Translations under genes and position numbers: made by a program | Part shown: one piece after another, positions 17,152-25,390 of the stretch | How the letters are laid out: each line of letters opens with the position of its first letter | Position numbering within the stretch: the first letter of the stretch is position 1 | Assembly (NCBI GenBank): GCA_964528535.1 | Contig: CAZGSQ010000002.1 | Span: forward strand, 1 to 64,000 | Reading direction: 5' to 3' | DNA: 64,000 nt | Source: CAINVV01 sp964528535 | GTDB taxonomy: Bacteria; Bacteroidota; Bacteroidia; Bacteroidales; Prolixibacteraceae | The notes under the pieces: model-generated | What the model was told of the DNA's origin: nothing | What the model saw: the letters and a program-made list of their open reading frames with translations, nothing else | Databases searched by the model: none

Positions 17152-17937
17152 TTAGAATTTCATTGCAAAAGCTACTCCCCCACCATTCTGGTAAAGAGTT
17201 GGTATCCAAACTGCTTTTGCCGGCATGTTGCCCCATTTGTACCTGTGCGTAAAGCATACCAACTTGACCGAAGCAATGCCAATACCGGCACCGACCAACA
17301 CATCAGAAGCCCAATGGCGATTGTTGACTACCCTTAAACATCCTGTTGCGACGGCGCACAAATATCCACCAACGCTAATCCATGGAGAAGAATCCCTGTA
17401 TTCCATGTCCAGTAAGGCAGCAGAGACGAACGCCTGGGCCGTATGTCCGGATGGCATCGATTGGTCGTTGCTACCGTCTGGTCTTGAATCATGAATCAAG
17501 TATTTCATTGACATCACCACAGCAGTCATCAACATTTCGGATTTTGCGGTGATGATGGCCTGGTTCAAAAGATTGTTTTTACTTTTGCTTCCGGTAATTT
17601 TAAGGCCATACAAAGCTCCAAGTGGGACGAACTGCAGATAATTGTCAATTGAAGTGCTGAAACCGTTCATCCTCTCTTGCGAGTTCATTTGAATTCTCCT
17701 TTTGCTGAAAACAGTATTTGAAGGTAGGGATTCAATAATTATTCCCGCAGTGGCCAGAGAAAGTGGTAAAAGAGTTGAATTCAAAAGCGAACAGGATTTC
17801 ACTTTCTTGTTCCATATGTTCTTCGCGGTATCACAAGCGGCTGATTCTTTGATTGAAACGGCAGAATCTGACTTACTTATGGCTAATATTTTTCCTCCCA
17901 TTGGTAGTAGGAAAATTAGAAGTATAAACTTTATCAT
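17152..17937 (-). CDS. PAP2 family phosphatase (exported or membrane-associated)
   Basis: Type 2 phosphatidic acid phosphatase-like enzyme. All three motifs are intact: KYLIHDSRP (K-x6-RP), PSGH with the catalytic histidine, and RVVNNRHWASD (R-x5-H-x3-D). The preferred start is the ATG at 17937 (MIKFILLIFLLPMGGKILA), giving 261 residues with a signal-like helix; the longer start at 17982 adds 15 polar residues. It converges on the B12 operon with 10 bp between stops. It may dephosphorylate lipid or undecaprenyl pyrophosphate carriers; the substrate is not readable from sequence. Confidence 0.85.
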   Translation of the reverse strand: MIKFILLIFLLPMGGKILAISKSDSAVSIKESAACDTAKNIWNKKVKSCSLLNSTLLPLSLATAGIIIESLPSNTVFSKRRIQMNSQERMNGFSTSIDNYLQFVPLGALYGLKITGSKSKNNLLNQAIITAKSEMLMTAVVMSMKYLIHDSRPDGSNDQSMPSGHTAQAFVSAALLDMEYRDSSPWISVGGYLCAVATGCLRVVNNRHWASDVLVGAGIGIASVKLVCFTHRYKWGNMPAKAVWIPTLYQNGGGVAFAMKF

Positions 17938-18182
17938 GACGAATTTGTTAAGATGATTAAACCATGAACTAATTTGCAACAATCAATTAATCATTCAAAA
18001 TGTTCTAATAAGGCATCTGATCAACCATTGACTAACTAAAAATTATTAGATCATTCTGAATGGATCAGGTATTGCTAAATTTTCCATACGCAATTATTCA
18101 ATTAGATAAAAATAGCGCATTAATAGGTAATTTTACCAAACATTTTACAAACAACCATTATTGTCTCAAAAACACACACATT

Positions 18183-18686
18183 ATGGCAACAGTTAATCTC
18201 TCAATCCATGCCAACATGGAAGTTCCAAATGCTAAGGGAATGAAATTCGGAATTGTTTATGCTGAATGGAATCCCTCTGTCACGGTTGCCTTGAAAACAG
18301 GTGCCTACGAATCTTTGCTAAAATTTGGGGTCTTGCCACAAGATATTTATATTGAGGCGGTACCCGGAACCTTTGAACTTACCTTAGGTGGACAATTAAT
18401 GGCTGAAAACACTGATGTTGATGCCGTAATTTTGCTTGGTTGTGTCATCCAAGGTGAAACCCGCCATTTTGACTTTATTTGTCAAGGTGTCACATATGGA
18501 ATAACCAAGCTAAACCTTGAATATGGAATTCCCTTTATTTTCGGGGTCCTGACCACTGAGAATCAGGATCAGGCTCTTGCAAGAGCAGGTGGTCGTCTGG
18601 GAAACAAGGGAGATGAGGCGGCATACACCGCAGTAAAAATGGTAGCCTTAAGTAAGAAACTAACAGAAATAAAGGTTCATGATTAA
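18183..18686 (+). CDS. ribH: 6,7-dimethyl-8-ribityllumazine synthase
   Basis: Penultimate step of riboflavin synthesis, condensing the pyrimidinedione with dihydroxybutanone phosphate. Signatures are GIVYAEWNPSVT, AVPGTFELT, and GCVIQGETRHFDFI containing the catalytic histidine (RHFDF), then GIPFIFGVLT. I chose the ATG at 18183 (MATVNLS), giving 167 residues, the family norm; the frame stays open upstream to 18060 but that part looks non-coding. The stop is 3 bp from the convergent yidC stop. No FMN riboswitch was seen upstream. Confidence 0.93.
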   Translation: MATVNLSIHANMEVPNAKGMKFGIVYAEWNPSVTVALKTGAYESLLKFGVLPQDIYIEAVPGTFELTLGGQLMAENTDVDAVILLGCVIQGETRHFDFICQGVTYGITKLNLEYGIPFIFGVLTTENQDQALARAGGRLGNKGDEAAYTAVKMVALSKKLTEIKVHD

Positions 18687-18689
18687 AAA

Positions 18690-20615
18690 CTATTTTTTCT
18701 TTCTATCGGCTATGGCTTTTTGTTTGGCCATATCTTCAAGTCTGGTTTGAAATTTCGATTTTGTGACAGGCACTTTTTGTTTTGCTTTGAGCTGTGCATG
18801 AATCTTGTCTTCATCGATGAGCTGTTTAAAAATATACATCTGTACAAAAGTAAATACAAGTGACAAGAAATAGTACAAACTCAATCCGGCTGCATAACTA
18901 TTGAAAATAAATAAGAACATGACTGGCATCAGGTACATCATGGTCTTCATACCAGGCATCTGTTGGGTACCGGCACCTGTCATTTCGTTGTTGTATTTCA
19001 CATAAAGAATGTTTGTGATGGTCATCAGTAAACAAAAAAGGCTGACATGGTTACCGAATCCAAATGGCACAGTGAAAGGCAACGTCATAATTGAATCATA
19101 GGTCGATAAATCGCTGGCCCACAGGAAGCTCTGTTGCCGAAGTTCAATTGAAATTGGAAAGAAATAGAACATTGCAATTAAGATCGGCATCTGAAGTACC
19201 ATGGGAAGGCAACCTCCCATTGGATTCACCCCTGCTTTTTTGTAGAAAGCCATAACTGCCTGCTGCGACTCCAATTTTTTGTCTTCTCCATATTTCTTTT
19301 GAATTTCTTCAATTTCGGGTTTCAACAACCGCATTTTCGCAGTCGAGATGTACGATTTATAGGTGAAAATAAGCGTTAGCAATTTGATATAAATGGTAAG
19401 TAGCAAGATTATCAAGCCAAAATTGCTAATGTAACGACGCAAAAAATCAAAAGCAGGAATAACGATATATTTGTTCACCCATCCTATGACTGTCCAACCG
19501 AGCGACAATTGTTCCTCCATTCCCAAATCAAACTGATTCAGAATGTTATATTGATTTGGGCCAAAAAAGAACCTGGCTGCAAAATTTTCACTTCCCTTGA
19601 CATCAAGGGGTATTGTCAGATCAGCTGTCATTTCAGCGACATAAGAAGAATCCAGATCCTTCTTTTTGGTAGCTATCTGACCATTCAGGAAAGCCTGATC
19701 AGCGATCAAAACCGAGGAGAAAAACTGCTGTTTAAAGCCGATCCATTTGACTTTGGTTGAGAGTGTTTTAGTTTCTGATTTCGCCGGAGTTAATTTGTCG
19801 ACGACGTCCTTGTCGAATTTATAGAAAATTGTCGACTGGTTGTTTTCACCGAATTTTGACATCTTCTCCTGTCTGGGAATGTTAAGATTCCAAAGAAAAT
19901 TTACATATTCAGAATTCGTTCCTGCCACTTTTTTCAAACCAGAGGTTTTGATGTTAAAATCAACCAGGTAGGAATTACTTCTAAGGGTATAGACATATTC
20001 AATGAGTACATCATTCCCCGCATCCAGACGCATGGTCAAAGATTTAGAATCTCCAGGATTATCGAGGTTGTATTTTTCACGCCCTTCTTTTCCCTTAGGG
20101 ACCTTCATCTTAGAAACAACAACCTGATTCTCTGATACTGAAGGTACAAAGAAGAACTGGTCGGTTTGAATGCTCTTATTTTGAGAGAAGAAATTTAGTC
20201 CAAACCTATTTTCAGCTCCTTCAAAAAGTACCAGTGGATTGCCATTGAACCTTTTATAATCTTTTAATTCAACAGAATAAATTTTTCCACCTTTATTGGA
20301 AATTGTCACCTTCATCAGATTATTTTCTAAGGTCACGAATTTCTCTTCTCCAATAGCGGCAACTGCGAAAACGCCGTAGAGATTGGACAACTCGTTCTGA
20401 ACTATTGAAGAGTCACTCTTTGAGATACTAGGCTGAATGGTAGATAATTCAATTTTCTTTGCACTTTCCTTTGCCTGCATGACCTCATTCATAGCAATGG
20501 AATCGTTCTGTATTTTTAGTTTCTCAATATCCTTGTCAGAAGATTTATTGAAATAACTGGCTGTAAAAAGGATGATAAATATAAGGACGAGTCCTGCGAT
20601 GGTATTTTTATCCAT
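18690..20615 (-). CDS. yidC: Membrane protein insertase YidC
   Basis: Inserts and folds inner-membrane proteins with or without Sec. The 641-residue protein has an N-terminal helix (TIAGLVLIFIILFTASYF), a large periplasmic beta-sandwich domain (about residues 95-360), and the conserved five-helix core, including the GLIILLLTIYIKLLTLIFTY helix, NPMGGCLPMVLQMPILIAMF and GLSLYYFLSLVFTFVQMYIF. The C-terminal tail is strongly basic (DRKKK), as expected for ribosome contact. It starts 3 bp after pyrG, so the two form an operon. Confidence 0.95.
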   Translation of the reverse strand: MDKNTIAGLVLIFIILFTASYFNKSSDKDIEKLKIQNDSIAMNEVMQAKESAKKIELSTIQPSISKSDSSIVQNELSNLYGVFAVAAIGEEKFVTLENNLMKVTISNKGGKIYSVELKDYKRFNGNPLVLFEGAENRFGLNFFSQNKSIQTDQFFFVPSVSENQVVVSKMKVPKGKEGREKYNLDNPGDSKSLTMRLDAGNDVLIEYVYTLRSNSYLVDFNIKTSGLKKVAGTNSEYVNFLWNLNIPRQEKMSKFGENNQSTIFYKFDKDVVDKLTPAKSETKTLSTKVKWIGFKQQFFSSVLIADQAFLNGQIATKKKDLDSSYVAEMTADLTIPLDVKGSENFAARFFFGPNQYNILNQFDLGMEEQLSLGWTVIGWVNKYIVIPAFDFLRRYISNFGLIILLLTIYIKLLTLIFTYKSYISTAKMRLLKPEIEEIQKKYGEDKKLESQQAVMAFYKKAGVNPMGGCLPMVLQMPILIAMFYFFPISIELRQQSFLWASDLSTYDSIMTLPFTVPFGFGNHVSLFCLLMTITNILYVKYNNEMTGAGTQQMPGMKTMMYLMPVMFLFIFNSYAAGLSLYYFLSLVFTFVQMYIFKQLIDEDKIHAQLKAKQKVPVTKSKFQTRLEDMAKQKAIADRKKK

Positions 20616-20618
20616 AAA

Positions 20619-22238
20619 TTAAATTGAGTGTTTTTGAGAATTTTCTATGACTGCCTTAACAAAGGCAATAAAAAGGGGATGTGGTTGCAGTACAGTACTG
20701 CGGTATTCGGGATGGAACTGAACACCAACAAACCAAGGATGATCTGTAATTTCCATTACTTCTACCAAATTAGTATCCGGATTGAATCCAATCGCTCTCA
20801 TTCCAGCCTTTTCATATTGAGATAAATAGCTGTTGTTGAATTCATACCGATGTCGGTGACGTTCTGATATTTTTGATTTCCCGTAGGCATGGTACGCCAG
20901 TGAATCTCTCTTCAAATGACAGGCATATGATCCAAGCCGCATGGTTCCACCCTTATCAATGATTCCCTTTTGCTCTTCCATTAAATCAATGACAGGAAAT
21001 CGTGTAAGTTGATTCATCTCTGTTGAATCGGCGCATTCCATTTTAAGGACATTCCTGGCAAACTCAATGACAGCTATTTGCATCCCGAGACAGATACCGA
21101 AATAGGGAATTTTAAGTTCCCTTGCAAATTTTGCTGCAATAATTTTACCTTCAATCCCTCTGTGCCCAAAACCTGGTGCAATAAGAATACCTTGACATTC
21201 TTTTAGTTTTCGTTCACTATTTTCTTCATTAATCTTCTCAGAATGAATCCATTCCACCTTCACTTTGCACTCATTGAATGCACCAGCGTGAATAAGTGCC
21301 TCTGCAATAGACTTATAGGCATCCCTCAATTCAACATACTTACCCACCAATGCAATTTTTACCTCCTTCTTAGGGTTTTTATAGCGGTATAAAAAATCAT
21401 TCCAATTGGCTAAAGCTGGTTCTTCTCCAAGAGGCAATCCGAGTTTCTTCAACACAATTTCGTCCAGTTTTTCCTCTTTCATGCGAATAGGAACTTCGTA
21501 AATTGTGGAGACATCGATTGATTCGATGACAGCCTCCTTGCTGACGTTGCAAAACAAAGCTACTTTCCCCTTCAAGTCGGGTGTTAATTTGTGTTCAGTT
21601 CGCAAAACGAGCACATCTGGCTGGACGCCATTTTCAAGAAGTTGTTTTACAGAGTGTTGCGTTGGTTTTGTCTTCAATTCTCCAGAGGCTGACAAATATG
21701 GGACAAGCGTTAAGTGAATGATTAGGGCGTCTGTTCCCAACTCCCATTTCATTTGGCGAACTGCCTCAATGTAAGGCAACGACTCTATGTCCCCAACAGT
21801 ACCTCCAATTTCTGAAATAACAACATCAAATTTCTTTTTTGAACCAAGGAATTTGATGTAACGCTTAATTTCATCTGTGATATGAGGAATAATCTGCACT
21901 GTCTTACCCAGATAATCCCCTCTCCGCTCCTTGTTTATGACTGATTGGTAGATTCTTCCTGTTGTAACGTTATTTGCCTGTGAAGTAGGAGAATTCAAAA
22001 ATCGTTCGTAATGTCCCAAGTCAAGATCTGTTTCAGCTCCATCTTCCGTCACGTAACATTCCCCGTGTTCGTAGGGATTCAAAGTACCCGGATCCACATT
22101 GATATAAGGATCTAGTTTTTGAATTGTGACCTTGTACCCTCTGGCCTGAAGCAACTTAGCAAGAGAAGAGGCAATGATACCTTTACCCAGAGAAGAAGCG
22201 ACACCTCCTGTCACGAAAATATACTTGGTGGTTGACAA
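20619..22238 (-). CDS. pyrG: CTP synthase
   Basis: Makes CTP from UTP using glutamine as nitrogen donor. The N-terminal synthase domain begins KYIFVTGGVASSLGKGI with the nucleotide-binding loop. The C-terminal class I glutaminase domain has the nucleophile cysteine in FGICLGMQ (about residue 383) and the His/Glu pair in QFHPE. The 539-residue length is standard. It leads the pyrG-yidC operon on the minus strand. Confidence 0.96.
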   Translation of the reverse strand: MSTTKYIFVTGGVASSLGKGIIASSLAKLLQARGYKVTIQKLDPYINVDPGTLNPYEHGECYVTEDGAETDLDLGHYERFLNSPTSQANNVTTGRIYQSVINKERRGDYLGKTVQIIPHITDEIKRYIKFLGSKKKFDVVISEIGGTVGDIESLPYIEAVRQMKWELGTDALIIHLTLVPYLSASGELKTKPTQHSVKQLLENGVQPDVLVLRTEHKLTPDLKGKVALFCNVSKEAVIESIDVSTIYEVPIRMKEEKLDEIVLKKLGLPLGEEPALANWNDFLYRYKNPKKEVKIALVGKYVELRDAYKSIAEALIHAGAFNECKVKVEWIHSEKINEENSERKLKECQGILIAPGFGHRGIEGKIIAAKFARELKIPYFGICLGMQIAVIEFARNVLKMECADSTEMNQLTRFPVIDLMEEQKGIIDKGGTMRLGSYACHLKRDSLAYHAYGKSKISERHRHRYEFNNSYLSQYEKAGMRAIGFNPDTNLVEVMEITDHPWFVGVQFHPEYRSTVLQPHPLFIAFVKAVIENSQKHSI

Positions 22239-22339
22239 AACGATACTGATTTAAAGTGTTTTTAACAGGTGCAAAGTAAAGAATAAAAAACGTAAAGGTG
22301 GAATCTGACATCAAAAAAAGTCGGTCTGATTCAAAATCA

Positions 22340-22369
22340 AAGACCCGCTCCTGGTAAGGAACGGGTCTT
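22340..22369 (-). terminator. Probable intrinsic terminator after the DUF349 gene
   Basis: A hairpin with arms AAGACCCG (22340-22347) and CGGGTCTT (22362-22369), extended inward by TCCT/AGGA across one mismatch and closed by a 4-nt loop. It lies 16 bp past the DUF349 stop (minus strand) and is followed on that strand by a T-rich stretch. Confidence 0.7.
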
Positions 22370-22385
22370 GTGAAGTATCTTATAT

Positions 22386-24530
22386 TCAGTTGACCTCCTC
22401 TTGCTCGTCGATGATTTTCACCTTTGACTTGAGCTGATCTATTTGAATTTTTATCTTTTCAATTTGTTCGTTTACTCCTTCTATCAAGGATTGAGCACCT
22501 TTTGAGGTTCCAAAGAAACCAACATTGTTGGTCAGCGTATTGATATCACCCTCCAGTTGCCTTAGTTTGACAGCGTAGCGATCCCGCTCTAAATTGATTT
22601 TAGACCACCCTCTTGGGATTGACGCAAGATGTTCAATCTTAGATTTAAATTTGATCAGGTTTAGATCCTGATCATCCATTTTAATTTTATTAAACTGATT
22701 ATCAATAGCTTCATGATATTTATTCTGCAATTCCTCCTTCTTTCTAAAGGGTACATGACCGATTTCAACCCATCGATCCTGAAATTTCTTCAAAGCTGCA
22801 AGATCATCTTTGACAATGCCAAAAGGCTTGAATTCTTCTATCTCAGCAATAAGTATCTTCTTTGCTTTCAGGTTTTCATCCTGATCGCCAGTAACGCCGG
22901 AGAAATGAGTCTGTTTCTTGTTAAAAAATTCATCACAGGCTGTACGAAACCGCTTCCAGATTAGTTCCGACTGTTTTCTTGGAACTGGACCAACTTCTTT
23001 CCATTTCTTCTGAAGTGTTATCAAGCGGTCGGTAGTTGCCTTCCATTCATCGCTATCTTTCAATCTCTCAGCCTGTTCACAAATGTCAACTTTCATTGCC
23101 AGATTTTGAAGAAGGTGTTCTTTGCTTTTGTTCCAGAAATTTCGTTTGTTCTGAAAGAAAGTATCATTGGCCGATCTAAACCTGTCCCATATTTTGGAGT
23201 TCTCTTTTCTTGGTCCAAAACCAGTCTTTTTCCACTCTTCCTGCAGTACAATAACTTGTTCAGTTACATCATTCCATTCACGCGGATTATCTGAAATGAA
23301 ACCAGAAAGTGACTCAGCCTTTTCGCAAAGCTCAATTTTCTTCTGTAATTGTTCCTTTTGAACCGAGCGCTCTTGCTCGAAATGGTGTTGGTACCTTTTG
23401 TTAATAACGGAGGTAGCTATCTTAAAACGGTCCCACAACTCCTGTTTATGATCTCTGGGCACTGGACCTATCTCGCGCCATGATTCATGCAATTTCTGTA
23501 GCTCTTTGAAAGTTGTGAGTGGCTCCTCTGAATCTACAGACAGTTCTTCGGCCTTGATGCACAAAAGCATCTTTTGGTCCATATTTCGTTTCAGATCCAG
23601 ATCACGTAATTCCCTGTCAATCTTAACGAAATCATAAAAGCGTTCAACCTGGTAATGATAATTTTCCCAGAGATCCTTCACTTTTGACTGAGGTACCTGA
23701 CCAAGGGACTTGAATTTATTTTGTAAATCATTGAATATCTGAAAAGTATTGTTCAATGAATTTTCACTGTTGACAAGCGTCTTAATTTCATCGATTATAT
23801 CTGACTTCCGAACATAATTCTCTTCTTTAACTGCTTCGAGTTTTTTGTTGGATTCGTATCGTAAGTTTTTGTATTCTCTGAAGAGGTCTTTCAATTCCTG
23901 CTCAAAAGAATCTGAATCAGGCAGGAAAAGCTCTTCATCATTACCTTCAGCAACGAAGGCGGCCTTTTGTTCTGCTATTTCGTGATTTCTTATTTTGTAA
24001 AAGCAAGACTTGATTGCATCGGCATGAGGCTTAATTAAATCCACTTCTCCTTCACTGATAATCTTTCTCAAGGTATTGATCAGGTTGATCTTATTATAGG
24101 AAGAATAATCATGGATTGGCTGACCATCTAAGATGGGTTCATCATCATGAAATGGATCATCGTCTTCATCTGCAGCATCTAACAGAGGTTCCAATATGGA
24201 ATCTGTTAATTCAGATTCTGATTCATGAATAAGTACAGCATTAACACTTTCGTTGGCTTCGTCGGAACAATCTGGTTGTGTTGCCAAGCCTTTATTTCTA
24301 TGTTCCTCGTCTGGTGCTTCTTCTATGCTAACAACTTTCTCCAAAGCGGGTGCTGTAACTTCACTTGTCTCTTGCATTTCAGGAACATCAATCGAAATCG
24401 CATCCGAATTATCAATCGTTTCCGAAGTTACACCTGTCACTGCTACCTGTACCTCAGACACTGTTTCTTGTTCATTTTGCGGTTCAGATGCAGGATTATT
24501 CAATTCTTTAGATTTCATCAGCATTTTCAT
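22386..24530 (-). CDS. DUF349 repeat protein with acidic N-terminus
   Basis: A 714-residue cytoplasmic protein of unknown function. The first ~140 residues are acidic and low in complexity (Glu, Asp, Ser, Val). From about residue 230 come repeated three-helix DUF349 modules, each with a W-x-x-x-G-x-V/G-P-R signature (SWREIGPVPRDHKQELWDRF; EWKKTGFGPRKENSKIWDRF; KWKEVGPVPRKQSELIWKRF; RWVEIGHVPFRKKEELQNKY). A coiled coil ends the protein. Such proteins are widespread in Bacteroidota and their role is not settled. It is flanked by its own promoter and terminator, so it is probably a single-gene unit. Confidence 0.82.
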   Translation of the reverse strand: MKMLMKSKELNNPASEPQNEQETVSEVQVAVTGVTSETIDNSDAISIDVPEMQETSEVTAPALEKVVSIEEAPDEEHRNKGLATQPDCSDEANESVNAVLIHESESELTDSILEPLLDAADEDDDPFHDDEPILDGQPIHDYSSYNKINLINTLRKIISEGEVDLIKPHADAIKSCFYKIRNHEIAEQKAAFVAEGNDEELFLPDSDSFEQELKDLFREYKNLRYESNKKLEAVKEENYVRKSDIIDEIKTLVNSENSLNNTFQIFNDLQNKFKSLGQVPQSKVKDLWENYHYQVERFYDFVKIDRELRDLDLKRNMDQKMLLCIKAEELSVDSEEPLTTFKELQKLHESWREIGPVPRDHKQELWDRFKIATSVINKRYQHHFEQERSVQKEQLQKKIELCEKAESLSGFISDNPREWNDVTEQVIVLQEEWKKTGFGPRKENSKIWDRFRSANDTFFQNKRNFWNKSKEHLLQNLAMKVDICEQAERLKDSDEWKATTDRLITLQKKWKEVGPVPRKQSELIWKRFRTACDEFFNKKQTHFSGVTGDQDENLKAKKILIAEIEEFKPFGIVKDDLAALKKFQDRWVEIGHVPFRKKEELQNKYHEAIDNQFNKIKMDDQDLNLIKFKSKIEHLASIPRGWSKINLERDRYAVKLRQLEGDINTLTNNVGFFGTSKGAQSLIEGVNEQIEKIKIQIDQLKSKVKIIDEQEEVN

Positions 24531-24573
24531 TACGGCCGTTAAGCCAGGATGGTAGTAAAATATTTATTCTGCA

Positions 24574-24604
24574 CGAAAATAGATATTTACCCGTTAAAGT
24601 CAAC
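24574..24604 (-). promoter_or_regulatory. Predicted promoter of the DUF349 gene
   Basis: On the minus strand GTTG (24601-24604) is followed after exactly 19 bp by TATTTTCG (24574-24581), one base off TAnnTTTG. The ATG at 24530 lies about 43 bp downstream. Confidence 0.5.
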
Positions 24605-24681
24605 AGTTTCCAAAACATATTTTCATTTTTATTTGCATTTAGTGCTTAATTGAAAGGATTCTAAGGGTAGCAGAGTTTTTT

Positions 24682-24689
24682 TACCTTTG
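24682..24689 (+). promoter_or_regulatory. Possible -7 element for trmD
   Basis: TACCTTTG matches TAnnTTTG and ends 15 bp before the trmD ATG. No matching -33 TTG at the usual distance. Confidence 0.4.
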
Positions 24690-24704
24690 TCAAAAAATTG
24701 ATTT

Positions 24705-25385
24705 ATGCGTATTGATATCCTTACAGTAGTACCCGAGTTACTGGAAAGTCCTTTTGGTCATTCTATATTGAAGAGGGCCAAAGACAAAGGACTGGCAGAG
24801 ATTTATATTCACAATATCAGGGATTGGGCCACCGATAAACACAGAAAAGTCGATGATTATGCTTTCAGCAAGGGAGCCGGAATGGTGATGATGGTTGAAC
24901 CTATTGACAAAGCCATCACTGAACTCAAATCCATGAGAAGTTACGATGAAATTATTTTTCTTACGCCAGATGCTCTAAAGTTCACCCAACAGGATGCCAA
25001 TCAACTTTCCTTGAAAAAAAATATATTGATCTTGTGCGGTCATTACAAGGGTATTGATCAGCGTGTCCGTGACTACCTTATTACCAGAGAGTTCTCCATC
25101 GGAGATTATGTTCTGACTGGAGGTGAACTTGCTGCAGCAATTGTATGTGATGCCATCATCCGGTTATTACCAGGTGTTTTGTCAGATGAAACTTCGGCCT
25201 TGACAGATTCATTTCAGGATGGTCTCTTAACACCACCTGTCTACACTAGACCAGCAGTGTATAAAGGATGGAGTGTGCCGGAGATCCTTCTGACTGGAAA
25301 TGATCAATTAATCGATGAGTGGAAGATGGACAAAGCCCTTGAAAGAACACTTGCTATCAGGCCGGATCTACTGGATAATGGATAG
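24705..25385 (+). CDS. trmD: tRNA (guanine-37-N1)-methyltransferase
   Basis: SPOUT-class methyltransferase that methylates G37 next to the anticodon to prevent frameshifting. Signatures are MRIDILTVVPELLESPFGHS, the VDDYAFSKGAGMVM loop, the knot segment LILCGHYKGIDQRV, and IGDYVLTGGELAA followed by LLPGVL and DSFQDGLLTPPVYTRP. Length 226 residues, normal. It is monocistronic here and not in the usual rpsP-rimM-trmD-rplS cluster. Its stop is 5 bp from the convergent nuclease gene. Confidence 0.96.
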   Translation: MRIDILTVVPELLESPFGHSILKRAKDKGLAEIYIHNIRDWATDKHRKVDDYAFSKGAGMVMMVEPIDKAITELKSMRSYDEIIFLTPDALKFTQQDANQLSLKKNILILCGHYKGIDQRVRDYLITREFSIGDYVLTGGELAAAIVCDAIIRLLPGVLSDETSALTDSFQDGLLTPPVYTRPAVYKGWSVPEILLTGNDQLIDEWKMDKALERTLAIRPDLLDNG

Positions 25386-25390
25386 ACTGG

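Noticed and set aside
18060..18182. Longer N-terminus for ribH
   Set aside because: The extra 41 codons have no counterpart in lumazine synthases and the ATG at 18183 gives the standard length.
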